A DNA stretch of 64,000 nt from positions 26,502 to 90,501 of the forward strand of contig CAKSER010000005.1 of the NCBI GenBank assembly GCA_934447715.1, read 5' to 3'. The notes under the pieces were generated by a model. That model was not told where the DNA came from. It searched no databases and saw nothing but the letters and a program-made list of their open reading frames with translations. The stretch comes from an uncultured Eubacteriales bacterium. GTDB taxonomy: Bacteria > Bacillota > Clostridia > Oscillospirales > CAG-272. Positions 15,740 through 24,553 of the stretch are shown in pieces; within the stretch, counting starts at the first letter, position 1, and every line of letters starts with the position of its first letter. A program made the position numbers and the translations under genes.

Positions 15740-16648
15740 TTAGCCTGCAGCCTTACAGTGTGCGTAAATCCCCTTTGTCTTGTTATCAAGCACCCATGCA
15801 TCGTGATAGATTCTATAATCGACCTTGTATGCGTCTGCTTTCTGGTTGACATCAGGATCAAAAACGCGGAATTTAGCATGCTTAGCGACCTGAATAACCG
15901 CGCTAGGCTGTATAATCATGAAGTTGATGTCTGCGCCAGTGGTTGCGGTCTTGCTATATCCGCCGTCTGTCTGTCCGGTTGTAGAACCATCCGCAAGGGT
16001 TACGCCCTTATAAAAACGGCTCTGCGGCACCTCGATAATAGTCAGCTCATCGTACATTCCGAAATTGCTGTTCGGATTCTGTCCCGGAGCAATCGGCCTT
16101 GTCCACTTCGTTGACTGTTTTACAAAGTTAAATACGGTCGGAGTAACGAAAAGATATGCACCGTTAAGATCGACCTCTTCCTCTTTCATTGCGTACATTG
16201 CAGTATCAATAGCTTCTGAAGCGGTAGACTTTGTAAGTGTTGCACCGGCGCTGGGCGCAAGTCCGGCAGCTGTTGCATATGTACTGAAGCGATATGCATC
16301 GATCTCCGGAACCACCTTTGTGCGAAGGAATTCAGATGCCAGCGTGCCGAATGCAATTCCCAAAGTTTCTGCATCATCCATTGCATCAATTGAAAAGCTC
16401 CTTCCTCTGTCCTTTGTGAGGGTTTTAGTCTCCCATGTGAGAGTAACATCTCCGTTTACAAAACCGGTGTTGCGATTGTAGTCAGCGAGACCCTGCATGG
16501 AGGTTTTTGCGACAAGTATGCTCTTGGCATCTGCCGTCTCCCTTACAAGATCGGCAGGCGCATCGAGAACGCTTGATCGTGACGCATACTTGTATACCTG
16601 ATCAAGATACGGCACATATTTGCTTACTGTTGAAATAGAATTTGACAT
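15740..16648 (-). CDS. Major capsid protein
   Basis: 302 residues following the scaffold gene. The sequence has the HK97-fold flavour of Firmicutes phages: RSFSIDAMDDAETLGIAFGTLASEF, a mid PTVFNFVKQSTKW, and a C-terminal FRVFDPDVNQKADAYKVDYRIYHDAWVLDNK. The Ala/Thr-rich, Cys-poor composition and size match. There is no N-terminal protease-cleaved scaffold; a separate scaffold gene precedes it. Confidence 0.9.
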   Translation of the reverse strand: MSNSISTVSKYVPYLDQVYKYASRSSVLDAPADLVRETADAKSILVAKTSMQGLADYNRNTGFVNGDVTLTWETKTLTKDRGRSFSIDAMDDAETLGIAFGTLASEFLRTKVVPEIDAYRFSTYATAAGLAPSAGATLTKSTASEAIDTAMYAMKEEEVDLNGAYLFVTPTVFNFVKQSTKWTRPIAPGQNPNSNFGMYDELTIIEVPQSRFYKGVTLADGSTTGQTDGGYSKTATTGADINFMIIQPSAVIQVAKHAKFRVFDPDVNQKADAYKVDYRIYHDAWVLDNKTKGIYAHCKAAG

Positions 16649-16666
16649 ATTTTTTGTTCCTTTCTG

Positions 16667-17194
16667 TTATGTGGGTAGCCCCAGAATTCTTTTGATTTTT
16701 GCATCATCGTCTCCGTTATTGTGTTTGTCATGATCAAGCCCGGTCTTGCCCTTGATCATTTCAAAAGGAGCGCTTTCGGTTTCAAAGAGATAAGCTTTTC
16801 CTTCCTTAATGGCGGCGATCTGTTCTTCCAGCCCTTCAAGGCCTTTGTCTGTAAGGGTTACTTTCGCAGTATCTATCAACGGCATAATCACATCAACGTC
16901 TCTTGCTTTTGATTTTACAAGCTCCGTTGCAATCATTGCCCTTGTGAGTTCTGCGGTCATTGCCGATGTTGCGTCTGCAACAGCTTTGTTTTTGTCTTCC
17001 TCGGCTTTTGCTTTCCACTTGAGTTCCGCGGTTGCAAGTGATTTTGATACTCTTTTGTCAAACTCACTCTGATACCCTTTAATTTTCAAAATTTCGTCAA
17101 AAGTAAGATTTTCTGCCGCGGTCACGTTTTCCTGACCCTGCTGCTGGCTTGGTATCGGGCTAACTTCCTGGTTCTGAATGTTTTCTTCTGTCAT
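16667..17194 (-). CDS. Scaffolding protein (DUF4355-like)
   Basis: 175 residues, Glu/Lys-rich and strongly helical (FDEILKIKGYQSEFDKRVSKSLATAELKWKAKAEED and on). It is typical of DUF4355 scaffolds that lie directly before the major capsid gene and leave the head during maturation. An 83-base gap before it holds two hairpins and AT-rich sequence, possibly an internal promoter or processing site. Confidence 0.85.
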   Translation of the reverse strand: MTEENIQNQEVSPIPSQQQGQENVTAAENLTFDEILKIKGYQSEFDKRVSKSLATAELKWKAKAEEDKNKAVADATSAMTAELTRAMIATELVKSKARDVDVIMPLIDTAKVTLTDKGLEGLEEQIAAIKEGKAYLFETESAPFEMIKGKTGLDHDKHNNGDDDAKIKRILGLPT

Positions 17195-17277
17195 TTTTTT
17201 CTCCTTTTCCGTCGCGTTTTTGCGCCCACGACGTTAATTTTAATATATATAATATAAGCACTCGTTGAGCGCTCGTA
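17195..17277 (-). promoter_or_regulatory. Structured spacer before the scaffold/capsid genes
   Basis: On the minus strand GCGCTC-AAC-GAGTGC forms a short hairpin, then comes an AT-rich run (TTATATTATATATATTAAAA), then CGTCG...CGACG around a GC core. It could separate expression of head-morphogenesis and capsid genes. No clean promoter pair is visible. Confidence 0.35.
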
Positions 17278-18402
17278 TCACCTTTCTCCCTGTGTCATTT
17301 CACGGGGCCACTCTCTCGTCAGATTGTTTTCCTTACAAAATTGTCTTATATCTGCATATAAGGAATCAAGTTTTTTTAAAAGTTCCTCTGTATTCTCTCC
17401 GATAGCTCTCATTGCAACTATTTTTTTCTTGACAGCTCTGATCTTACGTTCTTTGGATCTTTGTATCTGTGTAAGCTTATATACTCGCGCTGCTTCGTTT
17501 TCGTCGTAATGACATGCCATTGGTTCCGATATGCCCGGCACAAACGGAAACATCCTGTGTCTGCAATTTACACCGCCAAGCCCGAGTATATCGTCGGGAT
17601 AACCCGTGCAATCACGAAGATTGTCATACTGATCGAAGCCATCTATCTTATAAACCTTTCCTTGCCACCATGCATGGTTTGCAATGTGATTTGTAGGATG
17701 AGTTCTTGCCCCCACATGTGAACTCACCTCCACATATCCGACGCCAAGCTCGTTGGCAAGCGCAAAGCTGTTCCGATTTGCAGTCTGATGAACAGCCGTT
17801 AAGGCGTCTCTTCTGACCGCCGCCTCTATACTGTATTTGACAACTTTTCCGCCGCGGCGATATGTTGCTGCGGTAATTCCGTCGCTTGCCATATCCGACA
17901 CTGCTCGCTTTATTGCGCTGTTGTAATCATAAAGACCGGAGGATACTTCTATATAGCTTTTATTTATTACGCTCATATACGAGCTTTTCACGCTTTCCTG
18001 TGCTTTTGTATTTATGAGTTTAAACACAGCATTCAGCTCTTTATAGCTATCCTCAAGCGTTGATCGAAGCACCGGGCTTTGTGTTATTTTAGAAGGATCA
18101 ACAAAAAGGAATCCGGCATTGTATGCGTTCTGCATTTCGGCAAGGTCAACATTCCCAAGCGCTGCCTCCTGCATCATTGCGCGAATTTCCTTCTCGGTTT
18201 TTTTGCTGTATGAAGCAATCGCCCGGGCTGCATCTGCATTTAGCGCGCCCATTTCGTCAAGCTTTTTTATCTGCCATTCAAGACTACCGCCGATTTTGTC
18301 GTATGCATCAAATCTTTTTGCAATAGCTTCGATGAGGTCAAGTTCAAGTTGGTTATATATACCGATTATCGGTCTTGTAAGATCGTCGAGCTCTTTTATC
18401 AT
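17278..18402 (-). CDS. Phage minor capsid protein (head morphogenesis, SPP1 gp7-like)
   Basis: 374 residues. The N-terminal half is helical. The centre has VRRDALTAVHQTANRNSFALANELGVGYVEVSSHVGARTHPTNHIANH, and GGVNCRHRMFPFVPG is the conserved core of phage minor capsid protein 2 / Mu F-like head morphogenesis proteins. The C-terminus is a coiled coil. The gene lies three bases after the portal gene. It acts in head assembly and may be ejected with DNA. Confidence 0.85.
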   Translation of the reverse strand: MIKELDDLTRPIIGIYNQLELDLIEAIAKRFDAYDKIGGSLEWQIKKLDEMGALNADAARAIASYSKKTEKEIRAMMQEAALGNVDLAEMQNAYNAGFLFVDPSKITQSPVLRSTLEDSYKELNAVFKLINTKAQESVKSSYMSVINKSYIEVSSGLYDYNSAIKRAVSDMASDGITAATYRRGGKVVKYSIEAAVRRDALTAVHQTANRNSFALANELGVGYVEVSSHVGARTHPTNHIANHAWWQGKVYKIDGFDQYDNLRDCTGYPDDILGLGGVNCRHRMFPFVPGISEPMACHYDENEAARVYKLTQIQRSKERKIRAVKKKIVAMRAIGENTEELLKKLDSLYADIRQFCKENNLTREWPREMTQGER

Positions 18403-18405
18403 TTT

Positions 18406-19854
18406 TTAAAACATTGATCGCTTGGCAGCTGTACCCTCGTCGCTTCCTTCGGGCTCCGGTTCTTCCTCAACAGGAAGTGCTCTTTTTAACATGCGATCTC
18501 TCCATTCTACGGCCTGATCCTCTGTCATCTTGTAAACGGTCATATAATACTCTATGGAATCTATAAGCCCGGCGTTATATTCTAAAAGGGCCTGCCGTTT
18601 AATCTCTGCAGTATCCTCAATAATTGAATCGTCGAAATTAACCGTTATATCCGCATCAAGCTTTAATCTTGTGTCTTTTGCACATGTTGCTTCTATAAAA
18701 ATCAGCCCTCTTGCCATTGCAATTACTGCATCTTTCAGGAGAGTTTCGTGTTTTCTTAGCGTACGGAACATTTCGCTGTTTTCACTGATAATCTGTGTTG
18801 CCGTCGTCACATTGCCAGTGCCCCACTTAAACCCGTTGCTTCCGAACCCGACCGCCTGCGAGAAAAGATTCAACTGGCTCTGAAGAGCAACATCGTGCTC
18901 TCCGGTTCGCAAAACCGGGTCAACCTCGGTCAGTGGTGGGTCTTTTTCGTCTCCCGGCAATCTATAAAATACCTCGTCGTTTGGATCAAAAACCTCTATT
19001 GTCTCACCGGTTATCTTATCAAAGTTTATGTTACTAACTCCATCCTTTACAAATATGCGCTTCTTGCCGAGGAGAAAGTCTTTATAATAACTGTCGTAAA
19101 CGGTATCAATTACCTTAAGAATGTCTATTGCGCCGGAAAAAACACTTGTACCGAAAGGAGAATTAAAACTGTCCCTGTTTGCTACATTCGGGCGAATCAT
19201 TTGAAAAAGAGGCTTTTTGCTATGTGTTTCCCATTTGGCAATTATATTGTGTTCCTCGTAGAATTGAGGATCAACCTCCTCAAGAGCTCCTCCCTCACTC
19301 CGAAGCAATGCGTTATCTATTACATACTCGTTTTGGTCATCAAGGAGATGGGTTTCAAGGTATACATATTCCTTGCCGTCGATGTGCTTTCTTGTGCTGA
19401 AAGCTGCCTCGGTAAGTCTGCCGCTGTCGTATGTGATAGGATACATAAATTCCTGCGTAACATACTTTTGCGCGGTTTTTTCACCGTCCCAATACTGGAT
19501 AAAAAATCCCCCTCCAAGAGCGAACGATGTTTCTATAAGGTTGTTTCCCCGAACGTAAAAATTTACACTGTGCAGAAGATCCTGCAGGCGTTCCTCTGTA
19601 TATACATCATCAACATTGATTTCGACCTTTTCATTTAACAGAAGATCTGCCCATCTCTGTGCCGCTCGCGCTGCCATTCCGAGGCTCTTTCTTTCGAGCT
19701 CAATTTTTTTCTTGCCCTGATACACCTTGTAATTGTGAAAAGTCTCTACTTTTCCCTTATACCAGGCACGCCATGTCTCGAGCTTCTGATCGATATCCTC
19801 ATCTATAACCGCTATCTGTTTGCTTTTCAGATATTCCTTGACCTGTGTGTCCAT
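18406..19854 (-). CDS. Portal protein (SPP1 gp6-like)
   Basis: 482 residues, usual for SPP1-type portals. Typical segments are YKGKVETFHNYKVYQGKKKIELERKSLGMAARAAQRWADLLLNEKVEI near the start, FNSPFGTSVFSGAIDILKVIDTVYDS in the middle and FKWGTGNVTTATQIISENSEMFRTLRKHE later. It forms the dodecameric vertex through which DNA is packaged. The ATG directly abuts the terminase stop codon. Confidence 0.92.
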   Translation of the reverse strand: MDTQVKEYLKSKQIAVIDEDIDQKLETWRAWYKGKVETFHNYKVYQGKKKIELERKSLGMAARAAQRWADLLLNEKVEINVDDVYTEERLQDLLHSVNFYVRGNNLIETSFALGGGFFIQYWDGEKTAQKYVTQEFMYPITYDSGRLTEAAFSTRKHIDGKEYVYLETHLLDDQNEYVIDNALLRSEGGALEEVDPQFYEEHNIIAKWETHSKKPLFQMIRPNVANRDSFNSPFGTSVFSGAIDILKVIDTVYDSYYKDFLLGKKRIFVKDGVSNINFDKITGETIEVFDPNDEVFYRLPGDEKDPPLTEVDPVLRTGEHDVALQSQLNLFSQAVGFGSNGFKWGTGNVTTATQIISENSEMFRTLRKHETLLKDAVIAMARGLIFIEATCAKDTRLKLDADITVNFDDSIIEDTAEIKRQALLEYNAGLIDSIEYYMTVYKMTEDQAVEWRDRMLKRALPVEEEPEPEGSDEGTAAKRSMF

Positions 19855-21189
19855 TTACTCTCCTTTGCGTCTTAAGTCCATCATGACGTTCATATATGGT
19901 TCACTGCTGTATTCCTGCGCGTCCAGACTATCGATATTCGTTGTTCCGTCATCCAGCCTTATATCTTCCTTATCTTCTTCCCAAACCGCATTCTCAAATG
20001 CCTGTATCGTTTCTTTACAGTCGCTTATTATGTAGTATCGCAGCTGATTCTGCATAGACGAATAGAAACGAATGCGGTCAATTATTTCTCCTTTGCGAGC
20101 GTTTTTTATAGTTACCGGTATGTTGTTCAACCTAGCAGCAGTCTGCAGCCCTCGGATCAACACCTGTTCTGCGGAATCGCAATATATTTCTGTAAGCTGC
20201 GGATATTCTTTTTTGCTGTCCCTCACAAACTCAACAAACATCTCGTCAAGCTTGCTCGGTGTCAGCTCGTCTGTTATTCGCTTTTCTTTGAGCGTGATTA
20301 TCTGGCGGAAGCCTCTTGTAAATCCCGTCAAATTAAATGCCGTGCTTGATTTGTTTCCTCCAAAATCGACGCCCATTGTCACTATTGATATTTGGTTTCT
20401 AAAAGGATGAACATATCGCCCATTTTCTTCTTTATACCATTCTGATTTCGGAATAATGTTATCATCCGTAAAGGCGGTATATATTTTTCCTTCTGCCGTT
20501 ACCCACATTCCGAGAATATTGCGCTGGTAGAATACCCCCGTAAACATCCGCCTGTATCGCTCCTTTACATGTTCCGAAAGGGTTAGATTGTCATCCATCG
20601 TAAAATGTAAATACAAAAGGCGTTTTTCTTCTGCAACGTCTATATATTCTTTTTTGAAGTAATGGCTTGGTCCTTTTGGATTGCAGTTATACCACACTTT
20701 TGCTCCCTCCAAAGAGCATCTTGCCTCCGCCTGCGCGACAAAGCTCTGCGGCATCAATGCCACTTCGTCAAACAACACTCCGCCGAGCGTCATGCCCTGA
20801 ATGAGGTCTTGGCTGGATTCATCCTTTCCGCCAAAGCAATAGAAATAATTTGTTTTTTTCCCTTTGCTTATGACTATAAGGTTGTCTGTCCTTTTTTCTG
20901 TATATGTAAGACCCAGCCCCTCAAGTTGTGTCTTAAGCGTGTTAATTACATTTCTGCGCAGAGAGCCTACAGTTTTGCCGCATATTGCAAAATCGGTTCC
21001 GTCAAACGTTTCCATGGCCCAATTAACAAAGCTAATTGCCATCGAGGATGTTTTTCCGCTTCGAACGGCTCCATCTGCAATAATTCCGTCATAATCTCTG
21101 TATGGGCTCGGCTCCGTCCACCATGTCAGGACCTTGAGCTGCTTGCGGCTAAATGGTTGCCACCTGAACCGATTATTCCTTTGGTTCAT
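19855..21189 (-). CDS. Terminase large subunit (PBSX family)
   Basis: 444 residues. Walker A is GAVRSGKT at 40-47 and Walker B is GGVLFDEV near residue 135, followed by a CNPKGPSHYF coupling motif. The nuclease half has VTMGVDFGGNKSSTAF and later IYCDSAEQ, the acidic metal-site residues. It pumps and cuts concatemeric DNA. Its start overlaps the small subunit candidate by 17 bases. Confidence 0.95.
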   Translation of the reverse strand: MNQRNNRFRWQPFSRKQLKVLTWWTEPSPYRDYDGIIADGAVRSGKTSSMAISFVNWAMETFDGTDFAICGKTVGSLRRNVINTLKTQLEGLGLTYTEKRTDNLIVISKGKKTNYFYCFGGKDESSQDLIQGMTLGGVLFDEVALMPQSFVAQAEARCSLEGAKVWYNCNPKGPSHYFKKEYIDVAEEKRLLYLHFTMDDNLTLSEHVKERYRRMFTGVFYQRNILGMWVTAEGKIYTAFTDDNIIPKSEWYKEENGRYVHPFRNQISIVTMGVDFGGNKSSTAFNLTGFTRGFRQIITLKEKRITDELTPSKLDEMFVEFVRDSKKEYPQLTEIYCDSAEQVLIRGLQTAARLNNIPVTIKNARKGEIIDRIRFYSSMQNQLRYYIISDCKETIQAFENAVWEEDKEDIRLDDGTTNIDSLDAQEYSSEPYMNVMMDLRRKGE

Positions 21190-21598
21190 CTTTCCACACT
21201 TCCGTTGCCTGCTTATTCAGTGCATCAATGAAGCTGTTTTCCTGTGCGTTTAACGGCTCATCCGGTTCAAAAATTTCCTCATCGCCTCCGCTGTATCTCA
21301 TAATCAGTTCTATCAACCGAGGATTCCCGGTTTCAAAATAATCTCGTATCAACTTCATGTACAGCTTTAGCGCTATGGACGTATTCTTGTTAATATCCTG
21401 CAGACTTTTAATGTCCTCGATATCTCCGGCTTTGTAAGGCAGCTCGAGGAGCTTTTGAAATTCTTCTTTTACCTTTTGCGAGTACCTTTTTTCTCTAAGT
21501 GCGGCCTGTGAGGCTTTTCCACCGGCTGATCTTATTTTAAATTCTTCTTCCGGTGTCAGTTTGCCGCTTCCGAGCGGATTAAGGTTCTGATCATTCAT
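21173..21598 (-). CDS. Putative terminase small subunit
   Basis: 141 residues directly upstream of and overlapping terL, beginning MNDQNLNPLGSGKLTPEEEFKIRSAGGKASQAALREKRYSQKV. A basic RSAGGKAS region followed by helices and an acidic tail (GGDEEIFEPDEPLN) fits small DNA-binding subunits. No classic HTH is obvious, so the call rests mostly on position. A terminator at 21665-21682 precedes it, marking the beginning of the packaging and structural block. Confidence 0.65.
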   Translation of the reverse strand: MNDQNLNPLGSGKLTPEEEFKIRSAGGKASQAALREKRYSQKVKEEFQKLLELPYKAGDIEDIKSLQDINKNTSIALKLYMKLIRDYFETGNPRLIELIMRYSGGDEEIFEPDEPLNAQENSFIDALNKQATEVWKDEPKE

Positions 21599-21664
21599 TC
21601 GGCTCCTCCTTTCTTTTTCTCTTTGTCGGCTCTATGACTTTTGGGCTTTTACACATACAAAAAG

Positions 21665-21682
21665 AGGGCGCTCTTGCGTCCT
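21665..21682 (-). terminator. Terminator between modification and packaging blocks
   Basis: Minus-strand stem AGGACGC, loop AAGA, GCGCCCT (one mismatch), then CTTTTTG. It lies 20 bases after the stop of the JAB-like gene. Confidence 0.6.
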
Positions 21683-21701
21683 TCTGCCTTTTCGTGTTTT
21701 T

Positions 21702-22523
21702 TTAATCCCTGGCCGGCGAATATGTATACTTAAATCCATATTTGTTTTGGTTCGACGTCAACCACTTTGAAACAGCGTCGTTATAGTCCTTGCCGGATAT
21801 TCTTGCTCTGCTCAATGCTTTCATAAACTTGTTTGCATTGAAATTGTTTTCCTTTTCAAATGTATATGTGCCTGCGTACTTGGCCGTCTTCGGGTTTCTG
21901 CCACGTTTTGAGCTAACCGCAACAATTCCACGCTCTTCCGATTGAGCAACGCTTAAAATGTCATCTTTTGAAAATGTTGGCCATCCGTTTTTGGGGTGGT
22001 TATGAATAACCATTTCTCCCTTTGTGCCCCATATACCGACCGATCCTGCTTGTCCATGAATATATCTTGTTGTAAATCCCATTGTGTCAATGGTAATTCC
22101 GTGTTCTGTATCGCTTGCGGCGTGTTTTTCTATAAATGCGTTTAGCATATCATTATAATCACGCTTGCCTGCTGCAATCTTTACATTCATTCTTGCCGGA
22201 AGATCTCCGATATCTTTTCCTTCGCCTCTGCCTTTCCTTTCGGGTTTCCATGATTCACTATATGCATCTCCGGTTCGGCTTCCCTTTGGCATGTCCGCTT
22301 TGATTGCCGGGAATTCTACCCATGATTCAATGATACTTCTGATCGTTTTACCATTCACGATGTAATTTAAAACCGGCTCTGTGTCGTTCCCCTTAAACCA
22401 TTTAACAGTCTCCCCGGTGAACGAATCGTATATTTCGAGGGGCTTGCGAAAAAGAATTATATCTTTATCCAGATATATAAAATTGACGTGCTTGAACTGC
22501 CTTTTAAATTCATTTATTGTCAT
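21702..22523 (-). CDS. JAB/MPN-like phage protein
   Basis: 273 residues. The C-terminal half contains GEMVIHNHPKNGWPTFSKDDILSVAQSEERGIVAVSSK, close to the HxHP...S...D zinc signature of JAB/MPN isopeptidases. It is preceded by IYIHG-like beta strands and followed by a TYTFEKENNF strand. The N-terminal 120 residues are unrecognised. It could be a protease, DNA-repair (RadC-like) or head-associated enzyme; no substrate is implied by context. It overlaps the ParB-DUF4417 gene by 14 bases and ends before a terminator. Confidence 0.55.
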   Translation of the reverse strand: MTINEFKRQFKHVNFIYLDKDIILFRKPLEIYDSFTGETVKWFKGNDTEPVLNYIVNGKTIRSIIESWVEFPAIKADMPKGSRTGDAYSESWKPERKGRGEGKDIGDLPARMNVKIAAGKRDYNDMLNAFIEKHAASDTEHGITIDTMGFTTRYIHGQAGSVGIWGTKGEMVIHNHPKNGWPTFSKDDILSVAQSEERGIVAVSSKRGRNPKTAKYAGTYTFEKENNFNANKFMKALSRARISGKDYNDAVSKWLTSNQNKYGFKYTYSPARD

Positions 22524-23547
22524 CTTTCCACCGCTTATCCGTAAACTTGTCTATAACCGTAACATTGCCTTTCATAAAATCAAATTTCTTTCCGTATACA
22601 ATAATCTGTACAGGCTTAAGCGTTTTTATCATACCGGCCCATTCTTCCTCCGCCGTCCTATAAATGTCCTCTCTGTCCTTCCTTATCCACATAGAGCTAT
22701 ATGCCACTATTCCGCCCCTCGGTTCTCCATCGAGATACCATTCAAAGCTTCTCGGATCTGTCGAGCTTCTTATAGTCGGTATAACAGTCAATCCCTTACT
22801 TTGCCAATATGCTCCAACCCAATGTTTTCGATAGTGATTGAACATCTGTGTAATGATAGGCATATCGCCATAGGGCGAAAAATCCGGAGACATAACCGCC
22901 GCAAATTTTGAAAGCTTATCAATATAGGCTCCGGGGTTATTCCAGACCCTTTCAAATTGATAATCATCAACAAAAAAGTGTACTCCTTTGTTTTTCGGGT
23001 TTTTCTCGGACAAAACGTAATTGAACCCAACCCATTCTTCTATTTTTGGAAGCCTTGTTACAGGTTCTATTTCAGGAATATCATATTTCCCAACGCCTGC
23101 AAATTGAGCATATCCGAGATTAAGAATGTTTTCCTTCATTTCCTGCGTTTCTGCCTTATAATCAGGCAGTTCTATTTCCTTTGGAAGCTCAAATCCAAAT
23201 TCGGTCATGTCGATGTCAGCAATTTCTTCAAGTTCAAGCTTGAGCATGTCCTTTTTGAAACCCGTATCCATTGTAAGCTTGTTATGAACAAGTACATATG
23301 CCCGTTTTTGCTGATCCGTAAGATGCGATAGACGTATGACGTCTATATACTCTGCGCCTAGTTCTTTCACGGCCTGTGCACGACCATGCCCCTCAATAAT
23401 TTCATTGTTCTGATCAATGGCTATAGGATCATTAAATCCAAACGCTTGTATACTCCTCTTAATCTGCTCTATTTGCTTTTTGGGATGGTCCTTTGCGTTG
23501 AGGCGATACGGCTTAACATCCGCGAGTTTGATTCGTTCGATCTGCAC
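22510..23547 (-). CDS. ParB-like domain fused to DUF4417
   Basis: 345 residues from a GTG at 23547 with GGGAGG seven bases upstream; a longer frame starts in the previous gene without a ribosome site. Residues 1-100 form a ParB/Srx-like nucleotide-binding domain (VKPYRLNAKDHPKKQIEQIKRSI...FGFNDPIAID...IIEGHGRAQA). Residues about 150-335 match DUF4417 (GVHFFVDDYQFERVWNNP, GDMPIITQMFNHYRKHWVGAYWQ, SFEWYLDG). ParB domains often precede methylases in phages; here the partner is a domain of unknown function. DNA binding or NTP use is inferred. Confidence 0.8.
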   Translation of the reverse strand: MQIERIKLADVKPYRLNAKDHPKKQIEQIKRSIQAFGFNDPIAIDQNNEIIEGHGRAQAVKELGAEYIDVIRLSHLTDQQKRAYVLVHNKLTMDTGFKKDMLKLELEEIADIDMTEFGFELPKEIELPDYKAETQEMKENILNLGYAQFAGVGKYDIPEIEPVTRLPKIEEWVGFNYVLSEKNPKNKGVHFFVDDYQFERVWNNPGAYIDKLSKFAAVMSPDFSPYGDMPIITQMFNHYRKHWVGAYWQSKGLTVIPTIRSSTDPRSFEWYLDGEPRGGIVAYSSMWIRKDREDIYRTAEEEWAGMIKTLKPVQIIVYGKKFDFMKGNVTVIDKFTDKRWKDDNK

Positions 23548-23681
23548 AATATAACCTCCCTCCCCATTCGCTCGCATTTGTCGCATGGGCGACGCACTCT
23601 GTTGAGAGTATATTTAATTTTATACCCTGCCGCCATGTAGTTTTCGACACAGCTAATGCACAGAATGCGTTCATCCTCCAT
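23469..23681 (-). CDS. Small CxxC...CxxC zinc-binding phage protein
   Basis: 70 residues from the ATG at 23681. The core is CISCVENYMAAGYKIKYTL followed by RPCDKCERMG, two cysteine pairs spaced for one zinc. Small proteins of this pattern lie in this part of many Firmicutes phages. Its 3' end overlaps the ParB-DUF4417 start by 79 bases, so the last 25 residues may not be conserved. Function unknown. Confidence 0.6.
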   Translation of the reverse strand: MEDERILCISCVENYMAAGYKIKYTLNRVRRPCDKCERMGREVILCRSNESNSRMLSRIASTQRTIPKSK

Positions 23682-23698
23682 TTCTCTCTCCCACGTCA

Positions 23699-23721
23699 AA
23701 AGGGAGACTTTCGCCTCCCTT
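23699..23721. terminator. Hairpin between the ArpU-like gene and the zinc protein
   Basis: A 7-8 bp stem AAGGGAG / CTCCCTT with a pyrimidine-rich loop. It has TTTT on the minus-strand side and a longer T run on the plus side. It may attenuate the minus-strand message between the regulator and downstream genes. Confidence 0.5.
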
Positions 23722-23801
23722 GTTTTTGTTGTTTTTTATAATTTCCTTTAGCGCTCTCCACATTTTACATTATAAAACACCTTAACGGGAATTGTGGGAA
23801 T

Positions 23802-24206
23802 TTAGCAAAACTTTTTCAAAAATCTTCGGAGCTTTTTTGATACGGTTGTCCGATCATAGTCTTTGTGGCGCGGACTGACCTCTGCAGCTATGTCATCCCA
23901 TCCAAACTGATATATGAATCTAAGCTCTGCTATAGTCTTTATTGCCGGGTCGGGTATCGTTTCAATAAATTTACGGATTGTGCTCTCGGCATCTATCCGT
24001 TTTTCGATCGCCTTGTTGAGCTCCTCCACAAGTTGGATCTTCTTTATCGCGATTCTTTCGGTCGGATTGCCGGGTATATTTCCTTTTGGTAATCTTCCGA
24101 GTCCTCCGCATCCGATTGCTTCTTCTTGAAGTTCTGCAATTCTTTGTTTTAACCGGGCTATCTGTTTGTCAATATAAAATATCGAATTAAGCTCCTTTTC
24201 CGTCAC
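23802..24206 (-). CDS. ArpU/DUF1492-like late transcription regulator
   Basis: 134 residues from a GTG inside the preceding gene. The N-terminal half is coiled coil (DKQIARLKQRIAELQEEA). The C-terminal half resembles sigma region 4 (IAELRFIYQFGWDDIAAEVSPRHKDYDRTTVSKKLRRFLKKF), an HTH. This arrangement marks DUF1492/ArpU/RinA-type proteins that activate packaging and structural genes. It lies just before the terminase region, the usual place. Confidence 0.8.
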   Translation of the reverse strand: MTEKELNSIFYIDKQIARLKQRIAELQEEAIGCGGLGRLPKGNIPGNPTERIAIKKIQLVEELNKAIEKRIDAESTIRKFIETIPDPAIKTIAELRFIYQFGWDDIAAEVSPRHKDYDRTTVSKKLRRFLKKFC

Positions 24207-24540
24207 TCATTCCGCCGCCTTTCTTTTTTATAAAATTTTGAATCTCCAGTTCCTCGTTCAACCTTTTTCTTACAAACGGCATAATAAGAATTATGCTCGA
24301 ATTTCTATGGAATACCGTTGGTGCATTTACAACGCGTTCGAGCATATAACAAAAAATGTTTTTTGCAGTCTGTCCGTCAAAGATTTCGCCGCGTTCCTTG
24401 TTTGCTTTGAATATGTCTGTCTGCTCGGCGTAATCCGCAATCTCGTTGATTATCTCAATCCCTCGCGGATTTAACTTAAAATCCGGGCAGCTTTCGAGAA
24501 TTTCCAACATAAGGTCGGAGAGTTCTGATATATTTTTCAT
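24187..24540 (-). CDS. Hypothetical phage protein
   Basis: 117 residues, mostly helical, with a Lys/Gly tail (IQNFIKKKGGGMSDGKGA) that overlaps the ArpU-like start. The start has AGGAGGACAACAAAT before the ATG. I recognise no family. It is transcribed between the methyltransferase and the late regulator. Confidence 0.6.
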   Translation of the reverse strand: MKNISELSDLMLEILESCPDFKLNPRGIEIINEIADYAEQTDIFKANKERGEIFDGQTAKNIFCYMLERVVNAPTVFHRNSSIILIMPFVRKRLNEELEIQNFIKKKGGGMSDGKGA

Positions 24541-24553
24541 ATTTGTTGTCCTC

